In this document: one piece after another, positions 7,865 through 15,922 of the stretch
Position numbering within the stretch: the first letter of the stretch is position 1
Layout: the number at the start of each line of letters is the position of its first letter
DNA from: DASXHY01 sp035552155
GTDB lineage: Bacteria > Verrucomicrobiota > Verrucomicrobiia > Limisphaerales > DASXHY01
Direction of reading: 5' to 3'
Assembly: GCA_035552155.1 (NCBI GenBank)
Contig: DASZLX010000006.1
Coordinates: 44,392-108,391, forward strand
Length of the DNA stretch: 64,000 nucleotides
The notes under the pieces: generated by a model
The model's input: the letters and a program-made list of their open reading frames with translations, nothing else
Told to the model about the DNA's origin: nothing
The model's database searches: none
Translations under genes and position numbers: made by a program

Positions 7865-10111
7865 GTGAAAAAAATATTGCTCCAACTCCTCGCCGCCGGC
7901 GCGCTTGGCCTCGCCGGAATCGCTCACGCGCAAGTGGAATACGTCGACCCCTCGATGGGCGGCCAGGGATTCATGCTCGAACCCACGCGCCCAACCGTTT
8001 CCCTGCCCAACAGCATGGTGCGCGTTTACCCGGTGCGAAAGGACCAACTGGACGACCAAATCCATTCCTTCCCGCTGACCATCGTTTCGCATCGCCTGGG
8101 TGAATTATTTTGGCTGATGCCGGGCGGCGGCTCAGCGGAGGGATGGAACCGTCCCCAAACTTACGATCAGGAAATCGAAACGCCTTATTATTACGCCGCG
8201 CGATTTGACGATTCCCTGGTCCGCACGGAATTCACGCCCACGGCGCGCTGCGGTTATTTCCGTTTCACGTTTCCTTCCGGCAAGCCGGTGGTGTTCCTGG
8301 CTAATCGGCTCAAAGGCGAGTTGGCCGCCAGCGGCGACAATGCAATTTCCGGCATGGAACGCATCGTCGGCCAGGGAAGAATCTCGCCGGGAGCGATGCA
8401 AGCCTATGTGTACGGAGAATTCAGCGCGCCGGTGAATGTGGAAACCAGCGGCGCGGATAACGGGAAGCGATTAACCATCACGGCGAAGGACGAAGGGAAG
8501 ACGCTCGAATTTCGCTACGGCATTTCCTTCATCAGCGTCGAGCAGGCGAAGAAAAATCTCCGCGAGGAAATCTCCGGATGGAATTTTGACAAGGTGAAAG
8601 ACGCCGCGCGGGATCGTTGGAACGAAGTGCTGGGCCAAATCAAGGTCGAGGGCGGGACGCCGGAACAAAAGCGGGTTTTCTACACCTCGCTCTATCGCTG
8701 CTATGAGCGGATGGTCAACATCACGGAAGACGGGCAATACTACAGCGCCTTCGATCACCAGGTGCATCAGGACGCGCGCCCGTTCTACGTGGACAACTGG
8801 CTCTGGGACACCTACCGCGCGCTGGAGCCGCTGCAGACTTTGCTGAACCCGGAAATGGAGGCCGACAAGCTTCAATCCTTCGTCCGCATGTACCAACAAT
8901 CCGGCTGGATGCCGACCTTTGCCGTGCTCTGGGGCAATAACGAGTGCATGACCGGCAATCCGGTTGCGCCCTGGATGGCCGACGCCTGGGCGAAAGGCAT
9001 CACCAATTTCGACCTCGCCTCAGCCTACGCCGGCGTGAAAAAAAATTCGGTGGAAGGGACCTGGTTGCCGTGGCGTCGCGGACCGAAATGTTCGCTGGAC
9101 GATTTCCTTGCGGAACGCGGCTACATGCCCGCACTCAAGCCGGGCGAACCCGAAACCGTTTCGCAGGTGCATCCGTTTGAACGCCGCCAGGCCATCTCGG
9201 TTACCGAGGCGCAAAGTTACGATGACTGGTGCACAGCGCAACTGGCCCGCGATTTGAACAACGACTCAGACCGCCAATTCTTCCTGAAACGCGCCGCCGA
9301 TTACAAAAATCTTTACCGAAGTGATAAAGGCCACGTCTGGCCGAAGGATGCCGATGGCAATTGGATCGACTCCTACACGCCGGGATTTTCCGGCGGCCAG
9401 GGCGGACGCGATTACACAACGGAAAACAACGGCTACACTTACGATTGGGACGTGCAGCATGATTTGCAGGGCCTGTTTGAATTGATGGGCGGCCGCGCCC
9501 AGGCCGAGGCGAAATTGGACCGCCTTTTCCGCGAGTCGCTTGGCATGAGCAAATATGAGTTCTGGGCCAAATTTCCCGACGCCAGCGGGTTGGTCGGGCA
9601 ATTCTCGATGGGCAACGAGCCCAGCCTGCACATTCCCTTTCTCTACAATTATCTCGGCGCGCCGTGGAAGACGCAAAAACGCGTCCGCATGTTGCTCGAT
9701 ACCTGGTTCACCGACACGACGCTCGGGATGCCCGGCGATGAGGACGGCGGCGGGATGAGCGCGTTTGTGGTTTTCTCCATGCTGGGCATGTACCCGGTCA
9801 CGCCCGGCGTGCCCATCTACGATCTCGCCAGCCCGGTTTTTGACCGTGTCACCATCCGCCTGCACAACGGCAAAACTTTCTCCATCGTTTGCCGCCACAA
9901 CTCCAAATATAACAAATACCTTCAAAGCGTCTCCTTGAACGGCCATGCGCAATCGCGCGTTTGGATCCGCAACGCGGACGTCGTCGGGGGCAGCACACTG
10001 GAACTGCAAATGGGCGACACTCCCAATAAAAAACTCGGCTCGGACCCGGCGGATTTTCCACCGTCATCGCTCGCCACCGACCCCGACAGTTTTGAAACGC
10101 CGCGTCCCTGA
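7865..10111 (+). CDS. Secreted GH92 alpha-mannosidase
   Basis: A protein of 748 aa from the chosen GTG. GH92 enzymes are Ca-dependent exo-alpha-mannosidases that trim alpha-1,2, alpha-1,3 or other mannosides from N-glycans and yeast mannan. Recognisable family hallmarks are DNWLWDTYRALEPL, GWMPTFAVLWG, the catalytic-acid region NEPSLHIPFLYNYLG and GDEDGGGMSAFVVFSMLGMYP. The NEPS motif has Leu where His is usual. The start was placed at GTG 7865 because it gives a classical signal peptide (KKILLQLLAAGALGLAGIAHA). An in-frame ATG at 7814 and TTG at 7757 would add 17 or 36 residues. Upstream lies the palindrome at 7700-7715. The enzyme lacks a lipobox, so it is probably periplasmic or secreted. 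Confidence 0.93.
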   Translation: MKKILLQLLAAGALGLAGIAHAQVEYVDPSMGGQGFMLEPTRPTVSLPNSMVRVYPVRKDQLDDQIHSFPLTIVSHRLGELFWLMPGGGSAEGWNRPQTYDQEIETPYYYAARFDDSLVRTEFTPTARCGYFRFTFPSGKPVVFLANRLKGELAASGDNAISGMERIVGQGRISPGAMQAYVYGEFSAPVNVETSGADNGKRLTITAKDEGKTLEFRYGISFISVEQAKKNLREEISGWNFDKVKDAARDRWNEVLGQIKVEGGTPEQKRVFYTSLYRCYERMVNITEDGQYYSAFDHQVHQDARPFYVDNWLWDTYRALEPLQTLLNPEMEADKLQSFVRMYQQSGWMPTFAVLWGNNECMTGNPVAPWMADAWAKGITNFDLASAYAGVKKNSVEGTWLPWRRGPKCSLDDFLAERGYMPALKPGEPETVSQVHPFERRQAISVTEAQSYDDWCTAQLARDLNNDSDRQFFLKRAADYKNLYRSDKGHVWPKDADGNWIDSYTPGFSGGQGGRDYTTENNGYTYDWDVQHDLQGLFELMGGRAQAEAKLDRLFRESLGMSKYEFWAKFPDASGLVGQFSMGNEPSLHIPFLYNYLGAPWKTQKRVRMLLDTWFTDTTLGMPGDEDGGGMSAFVVFSMLGMYPVTPGVPIYDLASPVFDRVTIRLHNGKTFSIVCRHNSKYNKYLQSVSLNGHAQSRVWIRNADVVGGSTLELQMGDTPNKKLGSDPADFPPSSLATDPDSFETPRP

Positions 10112-10200
10112 ATTCGCGGCCGTGAGCGGACGGCGTCGCCGCTAAACGAAATCAGAGCAATCTCCGAAATTTGCACCGGAAATTCGGCGCAATGAATACC

Positions 10201-10216
10201 TCCCCATTTTAGGGGA
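10201..10216. promoter_or_regulatory. Candidate operator TCCCC-N6-GGGGA, copy 3
   Basis: The sequence is TCCCCATTTTAGGGGA, 58 nt before the ATG of the GH71/GH99-like gene. A TATAAT hexamer sits at 10253-10258 without an evident -35 box. If that is the -10 element, the palindrome is centred near -56, an activator-like position (inference). Confidence 0.55.
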
Positions 10217-10252
10217 TACTAAGGGCAATCCTGCGAAGAATACCTTGAACGG

Positions 10253-10258
10253 TATAAT
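10253..10258 (+). promoter_or_regulatory. Candidate -10 element of the GH71/GH99-like gene
   Basis: A perfect TATAAT lies 15 nt before the ATG. There is no TTGACA-like box 17 nt upstream, which would fit a promoter that depends on an activator bound to the palindrome at 10201-10216. The short leader makes the exact start of transcription uncertain. Confidence 0.35.
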
Positions 10259-10273
10259 TCTTAAATTGTCCTT

Positions 10274-11626
10274 ATGTTTTTAACGACCACCACCGCGAGA
10301 GTCCTTTCGTATTCCACAGTTGCGATTGCGATGCTCGCAGCCGCCCTCGGCGCTCGCGCCGCCGGCCAACCGGTTTCCGGCGAGGCTCCGGTTGTTTCCG
10401 CGATTCTTAAGCCCTATGACGGACCGGTGGTGAAAGGGGTCGATACGAAAACACTTTCGGGCAAGGTCATGTGCGGTTACCAGGGATGGTTCGGCGCGCC
10501 CGGCGACGGGCGCACGGAAAAGAACTGGCGGCATTGGACCAAAACTCCCGGCCCGCTCGAGGACGGCAACGCCAAGGTGGATTTGTGGCCGGACGTTTCG
10601 GAGCTGGACCCCAGCCAGCGTTTTCCCACCGGGTTCAAATGGGCCAATGGAACCCCGGCGGCGGTTTTTAGTTCCTTCGAAAGGGCAACCGTCTTGAAAC
10701 ATTTCCAGTGGATGCAGGAGTACGGGATTGACGGCGTCTTTGTGCAGCGTTTCGCGACGGGCCTCAAGGACGCCCACTCGCAGGAACATTGCGATACCGT
10801 GCTGGCCAATTGCAGGGAAGGCGCCAATCTCAACGGCCGCGCCTATGCCGTGATGTACGATTTGAGCGGCCTGCCCGCGGGGCGCATTGACGATGTGATC
10901 AATGACTGGCGCACGCTGAGAAAACAAATGGCCATCACTCAGGACCCCGCGTATCTGAATCATCGCGGCAAACCGGTGGTGGCGGTTTGGGGCATTGGTT
11001 TTAATGATGGCCGGAAATACACTCTGGCGGAATGCCGCCGGCTGATTGCGTTTTTGAAAAACGATCCGGAAGCCGGCGGTTGCACCGTGATGCTCGGAGT
11101 CCCGACCTATTGGCGCGAATTACGCAGCGACGCCCTGAACGATCCCGAGTTGCTCCAAGTCATCGCCATGGCGGATATCGTCAGCCCCTGGACCGTGGGA
11201 CGTTATGTCGATCCCGCCGGGGCCGCCCGGTATGCCGAGACAACCCTGAAACCAGACCTCGCCTGGTGCAGCCAGCGCGGAATCGATTTATTGCCGGTGG
11301 TCTTTCCGGGATTCAGTTGGCACAACATGAAAGACGGGCCTTCCAATCAAATCCCGCGCGCGCACGGGCAGTTTTTATGGTCGCAGTTTTGCGATGACAA
11401 AAAGGTGAATGCCTCGATGGTTTATGTGGCGATGTTCGATGAAGTGGACGAAGGCACCGCCATTTTCAAATGCGTCAACGATGTTCCCCTCGGCCAGCAA
11501 TCGAAATTCGTGAGCTGGGAAGGTTTGCCGAGCGATTTTTATTTGAAGATGGTGGGTGCGGGCACAAAATTGATTCGCGGCGAAACGGCGGTGGCCAATG
11601 AATACTCCTTTTCCCAGCAGGATTAG
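10274..11626 (+). CDS. Secreted GH71/GH99-like glycoside hydrolase family protein
   Basis: A protein of 450 aa with a signal peptide (about residues 1-30, ending GARAAGQ). The body resembles the GH71/GH99-like TIM-barrel proteins often annotated as xylosidase/arabinosidase: KVMCGYQGWFGAPGDG near the start, an EYGIDGVFVQRF strand, VFPGFSWHNM, and near the end VAMFDEVDEGTAIFK, whose acidic residues are candidate catalytic groups. GH71 enzymes cut alpha-1,3-glucan and GH99 enzymes are endo-alpha-mannosidases/mannanases, so either activity would suit the neighbouring GH92 and glucanase-like genes. Exact specificity cannot be deduced. It has its own promoter-proximal palindrome and ends convergent with the next regulator. 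Confidence 0.78.
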   Translation: MFLTTTTARVLSYSTVAIAMLAAALGARAAGQPVSGEAPVVSAILKPYDGPVVKGVDTKTLSGKVMCGYQGWFGAPGDGRTEKNWRHWTKTPGPLEDGNAKVDLWPDVSELDPSQRFPTGFKWANGTPAAVFSSFERATVLKHFQWMQEYGIDGVFVQRFATGLKDAHSQEHCDTVLANCREGANLNGRAYAVMYDLSGLPAGRIDDVINDWRTLRKQMAITQDPAYLNHRGKPVVAVWGIGFNDGRKYTLAECRRLIAFLKNDPEAGGCTVMLGVPTYWRELRSDALNDPELLQVIAMADIVSPWTVGRYVDPAGAARYAETTLKPDLAWCSQRGIDLLPVVFPGFSWHNMKDGPSNQIPRAHGQFLWSQFCDDKKVNASMVYVAMFDEVDEGTAIFKCVNDVPLGQQSKFVSWEGLPSDFYLKMVGAGTKLIRGETAVANEYSFSQQD

Positions 11627-11647
11627 CCGGTTGAAGCCCGATAAGAG

Positions 11648-11700
11648 TTGAACGCGCGGAGCGATGGGTTCTGCCGACCCTTCCCGTTCGCTCCGTTCAA
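11648..11700. terminator. Hairpin between convergent genes
   Basis: An imperfect inverted repeat (left TTGAACG..GGAGCG.., right CGCTCCGTTCAA) lies between the stop of the GH71/GH99-like gene and the convergent LuxR-type regulator gene, overlapping the latter's stop codon. There is no T-tract, so its role as a bidirectional terminator is tentative. Confidence 0.35.
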
Positions 11701-12518
11701 ACCCGCAGGCCGGACGCGGAAGGGAGATGCGCCTCCGACTCGGCGAGTTCCTGCATCGAGAAAGACGGGTTCAGGGAAATGTAACCGTGCGACAGCGCAT
11801 ACCGCGTGAGCCCAGCAATGGTATGGATGTTCAGCTTGCGCATCAGCCGCGCCCGATGAGATTCGACGGTGCGGACTGAGATGCTCAATATCTCGCCGAT
11901 TTCCTTGTTGCCAAAACCAGCCGCCAGATGAACCAAAACTTCCTTCTCCCGCTCAAACAGGTCGGTGGAATGCGGCGCCCCTTCTGCCTTTGAAGCCTGG
12001 TTGCGCGCGTTGGAGACGGATTGCGCGCTAAAGAACGGCTCGCCGCGCTGCACGATTTCAATGGCCTTAATCAGTTCTTCCGAAGGCAGGCTCTTCAGCG
12101 CGAAGCCGCGGGCGCCTTTTTGGATCGCGCGCACGACATAGTCCGGGTTGTTATGCATGGAAAGAACCAGCACCTTGGTCCCGGGATATTTTTTGCAAAT
12201 GGATTCGGTGGCCGCCAATCCGTCCAGGTGCGGCATCTCCACATCCATCAGGACAATATCAGGCTGAAGCTCACCGACTTTTCGAATCGCTTCCAGGCCG
12301 TCGGACGCTTCCCCGACCACGGCGAAGCCGGCACGGTCTGAGAGACAGGAAATCAAGCCCTTCCGCAGGACCGGATGATCATCCACCAGCAGGATGCGCG
12401 TACTGCCATCAATCACCCTGACAGTCCGTTTTCCAGTGTAGCTCTCCTGAAAGGGGTTACCGTTGGGCAATGAATCCGCGAGCGCTGCATGCGGTTCTGC
12501 CTTCATTTTCGATTTCAT
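11697..12518 (-). CDS. NarL/LuxR-family response regulator, orphan
   Basis: A protein of 273 aa. A 40-residue N-terminal extension precedes the receiver domain (RILLVDDHPVLRKG, phospho-acceptor Asp92 in IVLMDVEMPH, FALKSLP). The LuxR-type helix-turn-helix follows at about 190-250 (LFEREKEVLVHLAAGFGNKEI, RTVESHRARLMRKL), with a short C-terminal tail after it. No kinase gene is adjacent, so it is an orphan regulator in this window. It separates the hydrolase region from the export/exosortase region and could control either. The ATG at 12518 begins a Lys-rich stretch; shorter starts inside the extension are possible. Confidence 0.9.
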   Translation of the reverse strand: MKSKMKAEPHAALADSLPNGNPFQESYTGKRTVRVIDGSTRILLVDDHPVLRKGLISCLSDRAGFAVVGEASDGLEAIRKVGELQPDIVLMDVEMPHLDGLAATESICKKYPGTKVLVLSMHNNPDYVVRAIQKGARGFALKSLPSEELIKAIEIVQRGEPFFSAQSVSNARNQASKAEGAPHSTDLFEREKEVLVHLAAGFGNKEIGEILSISVRTVESHRARLMRKLNIHTIAGLTRYALSHGYISLNPSFSMQELAESEAHLPSASGLRV

Positions 12519-12750
12519 ACAAGACTGGCGAGCGAAGACATTTTGAAAAAAATTCTTTCATTTAAAATCGTGCATCCATCCCCAGCCAAACCCATTCCGG
12601 GCAACGAGTTAATCAGACATCGAGCCGAATTCATGCCAGACACTTATTTGGGTCACTACTAAAGCCCGCAAACGCCTGTGATTTAAAGCGTTATATTTTT
12701 TCAAAAAAACGAAAGGCGGGTACGGGATAGCCTCAGAAAGTGTAACTTTC

Positions 12751-12788
12751 TCCGACAAATCCTCGGCAAAGATTTGCCGGATGTCGGA
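12751..12788 (-). terminator. Long interrupted hairpin 3' of the Wza-like gene
   Basis: Nested inverted segments TCCGAC/GTCGGA, ATCC/GGAT and GGCAAA/TTTGCC form one interrupted stem-loop 21 nt after the stop of the export gene. A second small stem (AGAAAGT/ACTTTCT) follows at about 12735-12750, and a T-rich stretch on the minus strand at about 12700-12712. It is probably a 3'-end structure, although it could be part of a dispersed repeat. The rest of the roughly 290-base gap (12519-12808) shows nothing else recognisable. Confidence 0.45.
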
Positions 12789-12808
12789 TTAATTTGCGAA
12801 GCCGCAGG

Positions 12809-13456
12809 TTAGAACCAAACGATTTTTTCGGGCACGTAAACAATATCGCCGGGTTGAAGATAGAAGATATCAATGGACGTACTGTTCTCGAGGCCCTTCA
12901 AGTTGATTGTGAAATTCTTCGTGTGATTGTCTTGAGTGCGAATAATCCTGACGGACTTGAGATTGGCCCGGGTGTAATCGGGACCGCCGGATTCCATGAT
13001 GGCCTCCAAGGCTGTCATGGGGCTGTCGGAAAGCAGTTTACCCGGTTTCATCACCGCGCCAGTCACAAAGATGGGAAATGCCGACTGCTGGACCGATACG
13101 GTAATTTCCTTGGAAGAAACCAATTCTTTGGCATAGAGCTTGACGAGCTCTTTTTGCAGCTCCACGGGGGTCTTGCCGGCGGCGACGACCTCTCCGACCA
13201 CCGGAAGCGTGATCTTGCCGTCCCGGCGCACCGTTTGGACGGTGTCCAGGGTTGATGCGCCCGGGAAATCGATCTTCACAACATCCGCTTCGCGCAGCGG
13301 GGCGTCTTTCGCATCTTTTGACGGGAGCGCAGAGTAGGGCTTGAAGTCCGGGTTCGAGGTGCCGCAACCGGTAATGATTGCCAGGCAGGCAACCAGGAAC
13401 AGCGAGAAAGCAAACGGCAATCGAGCGTGATGACAAACGGCTGATCTTGTTTTCAT
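12809..13456 (-). CDS. Polysaccharide biosynthesis/export lipoprotein (Wza-like)
   Basis: A protein of 215 aa. It carries a lipoprotein signal (hydrophobic LFLVACLAIITGC with the lipobox Cys), then a Poly_export domain (LREADVVKIDFPGASTLDTV, RRDGKITLPVVGEV) and an SLBB-like region (FVTGAVMKPGKL). It ends with YLQPGDIVYVPEK, the usual C-terminus of short Wza-type proteins. It should be the periplasmic/outer-membrane part of a capsule or EPS export channel. The start at 13456 was chosen because AGAGGAA sits directly upstream and the lipoprotein signal follows; a longer frame to 13570 would cross a terminator hairpin. A sigma-54-like promoter lies about 54 nt upstream. The EPS locus that would use it starts 17 kb away. 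Confidence 0.9.
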   Translation of the reverse strand: MKTRSAVCHHARLPFAFSLFLVACLAIITGCGTSNPDFKPYSALPSKDAKDAPLREADVVKIDFPGASTLDTVQTVRRDGKITLPVVGEVVAAGKTPVELQKELVKLYAKELVSSKEITVSVQQSAFPIFVTGAVMKPGKLLSDSPMTALEAIMESGGPDYTRANLKSVRIIRTQDNHTKNFTINLKGLENSTSIDIFYLQPGDIVYVPEKIVWF

Positions 13457-13509
13457 AATTCCTCTGCAACTTCTTACTGTATTTTGTCGAAACGTGCGGC
13501 TGCTGAAAA

Positions 13510-13525
13510 GCCTTTTCCATGCCAA
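13510..13525 (-). promoter_or_regulatory. Candidate sigma-54 promoter for the Wza-like gene
   Basis: On the minus strand the sequence is TTGGCATGGAAAAGGC, keeping the invariant GG-N10-GC but with a weak -12 box (AGGC for TTGC). It lies just after the terminator of the preceding gene and 54 nt before the ATG. It is the weakest of five such matches in this region. Confidence 0.35.
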
Positions 13526-13532
13526 GTGGGAC

Positions 13533-13563
13533 AAAAAAGGCGCGGGGCATAAAGCCCCGCGCC
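13533..13563 (-). terminator. Rho-independent terminator of the Cys-rich secreted protein gene
   Basis: A perfect 10-bp GC stem (GGCGCGGGGC / GCCCCGCGCC) with loop ATAAA is followed on the minus strand by six T residues. It sits about 50 nt after the stop codon at 13611 and insulates that gene from the Wza-like gene. Confidence 0.85.
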
Positions 13564-13610
13564 TCAACAAACTGTGGCGATTTTAAGTCAGATCGCCAGG
13601 CATTTATTCA

Positions 13611-15317
13611 TCACCAACCGCACTGGCTGTAGCAGGACGATTGGCAGGAGTAATTGCCATTGTGAGAGTTGCAGTTGACAGTCGACTGGCAGCCGACGGT
13701 GCCGCAATTCTGGTAACCGAATGTGCACTTGTGGGTAAACGTGCAGGACTGGCCGGGGCTCAACGGCGGGCAATTGTCATAAACATTCTGGCAATTGTTC
13801 CAACCGCCGTAACCGCCGCAGTTGCCAATCTGGTGGCAAACCGTGCCGCCAGTGAAACACGCGTTGCCGGTGTTCGTAATGGTGCAGGTGAAGCTGCAGC
13901 TCTGGCCGCATTTCACATAGCTCGGAGCGCACACGGAAACCGCCAGGCAGGATTTGCTGCCGGTGTAGGCGAAGTCCACATCAGTCTGGCTGGTGCAGTT
14001 GGTCAGAGTGAGGGTGAGCTTGTTATTATTGGTCTGGGCATTGCAGCTCTGGTAGCTGCAAGGCTGGCAATGAGTCGAACCCCAATTATCCTTCCAGCAA
14101 TCGCGGCCATAGCTGTCTTTCCAGTGGCAGCAGTTGCTCTTGTCCCACCAGCATTCCGTACCGCTGCTGAGGCAATGGATGTAACCGTCATTTTCCTGCC
14201 AGCAAGTGCGGCCGTAGGTGTCCTTCCAATGATAGCTGGTCGAAGCCGCCGTCTGAGAGTAACCGGAGGGGGCAGTCACCGACACCGTGTAGTTTCCGCC
14301 GAGCAGATTGGTGAAGCAATAACCGCCATTGGCATCAGTGGTCAAAGTTTTCACGACCTTGTTTGAATTCAGGAGCGAAACCGTGACCTTGGAAAGACCG
14401 ACGTCTCCCTTGGTCAAATCACCGCTGGCATCGCAATCGGCAAAGACATGACCACAGATGTTGCCCAGGCAGTTGATGGTGATGGTCTGAATGAACGTGT
14501 AGGGCGTGCCGCAGGAGTCAGTCGCGCCATTGGTGCGAGTGATGATCGTCGGGCAGCTGCCGTTGGTGACCGCGCCCAGGAAAACCACCGGCACCGTGTT
14601 GGACAAGCCGCCGTCGCAAACCTGAGCCGCGACGACATCAGGAATCGTGTCCGCAGCGCAAAGCGTCAAGCTCGGGGGCGAGCAAAACGTGAGCTTGCAG
14701 TTACAAGACGGGGCTTGATTGGTGCCCTGCAGGTTGGCCGAGAGGCTGTAGGAAGAAACCTGGCCGCCTTTGATGGTCACCACTTCGGTCAGCGAATAGC
14801 CGACCGGAAGCGCAATGCTGCCCGTCTTGACGCTCTGATATGTATTGCTGGCGTCAGGGGTCATGCCGTCGGCGCTGGTGATCGGAGTGCTCAGCGCTGC
14901 GAGGACGTTGTTCACGTCATAATAGGTATCGAACGAAATCGCATCGCCCGTGCCGTTGTTGAACGGGTGGCCGATGAAATTCGCGGTCAAATTGCCGGTG
15001 GTGGGGCCGAAGTTGTTATCGGAAAAAATAATCGTCAGATCGCTACCGGAACCCAACGAATCGGCGGTGATGCTGAGCTCCATGTTGGGGCTGTCGGCTG
15101 AACCCAGGGCGGGTTTGCTCTGACCGGTCGTAATGACAAAGTCCCAGGTGCTGTCGAAGCTGCCATTAATGTATTGGCCCCCGCCGCCGGTCAACGTAAT
15201 CGGGCCGGTATTAGTGGTGCCATCCGAGATGATGAGAATCGGATCCGCAAAGGCAGCCGAAGTCGCAATCATCATGGCGCTCAAAATGGCCATTTTCGAT
15301 ATTAACTGTTTTTTCAT
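13611..15317 (-). CDS. Secreted Cys-rich protein with duplicated N-domain, SdrD-B-like domain and W/C repeats
   Basis: A protein of 568 aa with a signal peptide (residues 1-25, ending AAFA). Residues 26-200 are nearly identical to the paralogue encoded at 15923-17557 and resemble the 22912-23619 protein. Residues 205-285 are Cys-containing. Residues 288-352 form a Cna-B/SdrD-B-like domain (GHVFADCDASGD..GLSKVTVSLL..GGYCFTNLLGG). Residues 363-382 and 398-417 are two copies of HWKDxYGRxCWxxNxGxxHC. The tail (about 455-568) is extremely rich in Cys, Gly and Asn and ends ..CYSQCGW without a sorting signal. Many disulphides suggest an extracellular surface or matrix protein. Function is unknown. 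The start at 15317 (MKKQ) was chosen over an upstream TTG because the signal peptide begins there. Confidence 0.85.
   Translation of the reverse strand: MKKQLISKMAILSAMMIATSAAFADPILIISDGTTNTGPITLTGGGGQYINGSFDSTWDFVITTGQSKPALGSADSPNMELSITADSLGSGSDLTIIFSDNNFGPTTGNLTANFIGHPFNNGTGDAISFDTYYDVNNVLAALSTPITSADGMTPDASNTYQSVKTGSIALPVGYSLTEVVTIKGGQVSSYSLSANLQGTNQAPSCNCKLTFCSPPSLTLCAADTIPDVVAAQVCDGGLSNTVPVVFLGAVTNGSCPTIITRTNGATDSCGTPYTFIQTITINCLGNICGHVFADCDASGDLTKGDVGLSKVTVSLLNSNKVVKTLTTDANGGYCFTNLLGGNYTVSVTAPSGYSQTAASTSYHWKDTYGRTCWQENDGYIHCLSSGTECWWDKSNCCHWKDSYGRDCWKDNWGSTHCQPCSYQSCNAQTNNNKLTLTLTNCTSQTDVDFAYTGSKSCLAVSVCAPSYVKCGQSCSFTCTITNTGNACFTGGTVCHQIGNCGGYGGWNNCQNVYDNCPPLSPGQSCTFTHKCTFGYQNCGTVGCQSTVNCNSHNGNYSCQSSCYSQCGW
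14067..14231 (-). repeat. Two-copy W/C-rich peptide repeat inside the secreted protein
   Basis: Residues 363-382 (14172-14231) and 398-417 (14067-14126) both match HWKDxYGRxCWxxNxGxxHC. They are separated by a 15-residue segment that contains its own Trp pair and Cys residues. I do not recognise the motif from a named domain. It lies directly after the SdrD-B-like domain. Confidence 0.7.
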
Positions 15318-15446
15318 AGTGTGTGTTGGATTAATAATTCTCAACACGGAGGAAGGTCGAACCTCTGGAAGGCCCGCCTCCGTGCAATTACCGACCTATT
15401 CGAGTCGCTGCAATTGGGAATTGTTTTCAACTGGTACGGCTATTTA

Positions 15447-15462
15447 GCAGAGACCGTTCCAC
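15447..15462 (-). promoter_or_regulatory. Candidate sigma-54 promoter of the Cys-rich paralogue
   Basis: On the minus strand the sequence is GTGGAACGGTCTCTGC-T, with the GG-N10-GC spacing of -24/-12 promoters. It is 130 nt before the ATG. The corresponding position in front of the other paralogue has GTGGAACACTCCATGC, so the boxes are conserved while the spacer has changed. Confidence 0.5.
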
Positions 15463-15557
15463 CCTCGCTACAAACCGCTCGCCCGCGCCTTAACCTTTGA
15501 TTCCAGAGCGTTTGCGCGAAGACCGATTTTTTCATTGATTTTCCAGCCGCGCGGAGC

Positions 15558-15594
15558 TGTTAAATGTTCCGACAGATTTCAGGAAATCCGACAA
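15558..15594. repeat. 37-bp direct repeat, copy 1 (upstream of paralogue)
   Basis: This matches 17788-17824 with a single substitution (AGGAAATCC here, AGGTAATCC there). Each copy sits about 240-270 nt upstream of its paralogue, so the duplication that made the two genes included their 5' regions. Confidence 0.85.
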
Positions 15595-15848
15595 ACGCCC
15601 GGCTCCTTCTCCTCGCAAAACGACCGTTATTTCAGGCGATACTCGTCGGGTCAACCCGGAAGCCTGTCGTGGGTTTGGTGGACAAAAATAAATCCTCGGC
15701 CAAGGTAATCCCCGGGGGCGGAAGAGGCATCAAACGCTTGCTGTAAAAGCATTTTGCCCTGGGCCGACTCGGAGGACTTCATTTTGAGCCGTTCTCTTTT
15801 CCGGCAATGCCAAATTGCGTTTATTACGCATCGCCAAAGTTCGAGGGA

Positions 15849-15905
15849 AAAATAAAAAGGCCCGGCGGGCGCGGCATTTAGATGCAATGCCATGCCCCCG
15901 GGCCA
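15849..15905 (-). terminator. Terminator of the GFWHNKNGQ paralogue
   Basis: A stem GGCCCGG/CCGGGCC with inner pairing GGCAT/ATGCC lies just after the stop codon at 15923. On the minus strand it is followed by TTTTTATTTTT. Confidence 0.7.
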
Positions 15906-15922
15906 CAGTTTACTCACTAAAC

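Larger units (their letters stand above)
15318..15922. other. Intergenic region between the two paralogues
   Basis: This 605-base gap holds no convincing gene. It contains the upstream region of the Cys-rich protein, which is partly duplicated in front of the other paralogue. It also holds a sigma-54-like promoter (15447-15462), one copy of a 37-bp direct repeat (15558-15594) and the terminator of the paralogue at 15849-15905. Short frames here have no homologue-like features. Confidence 0.6.

Noticed and set aside
13957..14367. CRISPR-like or satellite repeats in the Cys-rich gene
   Set aside because: The repetition is at protein level (two diverged W/C motifs), with no regular spacers or identical nucleotide repeats.
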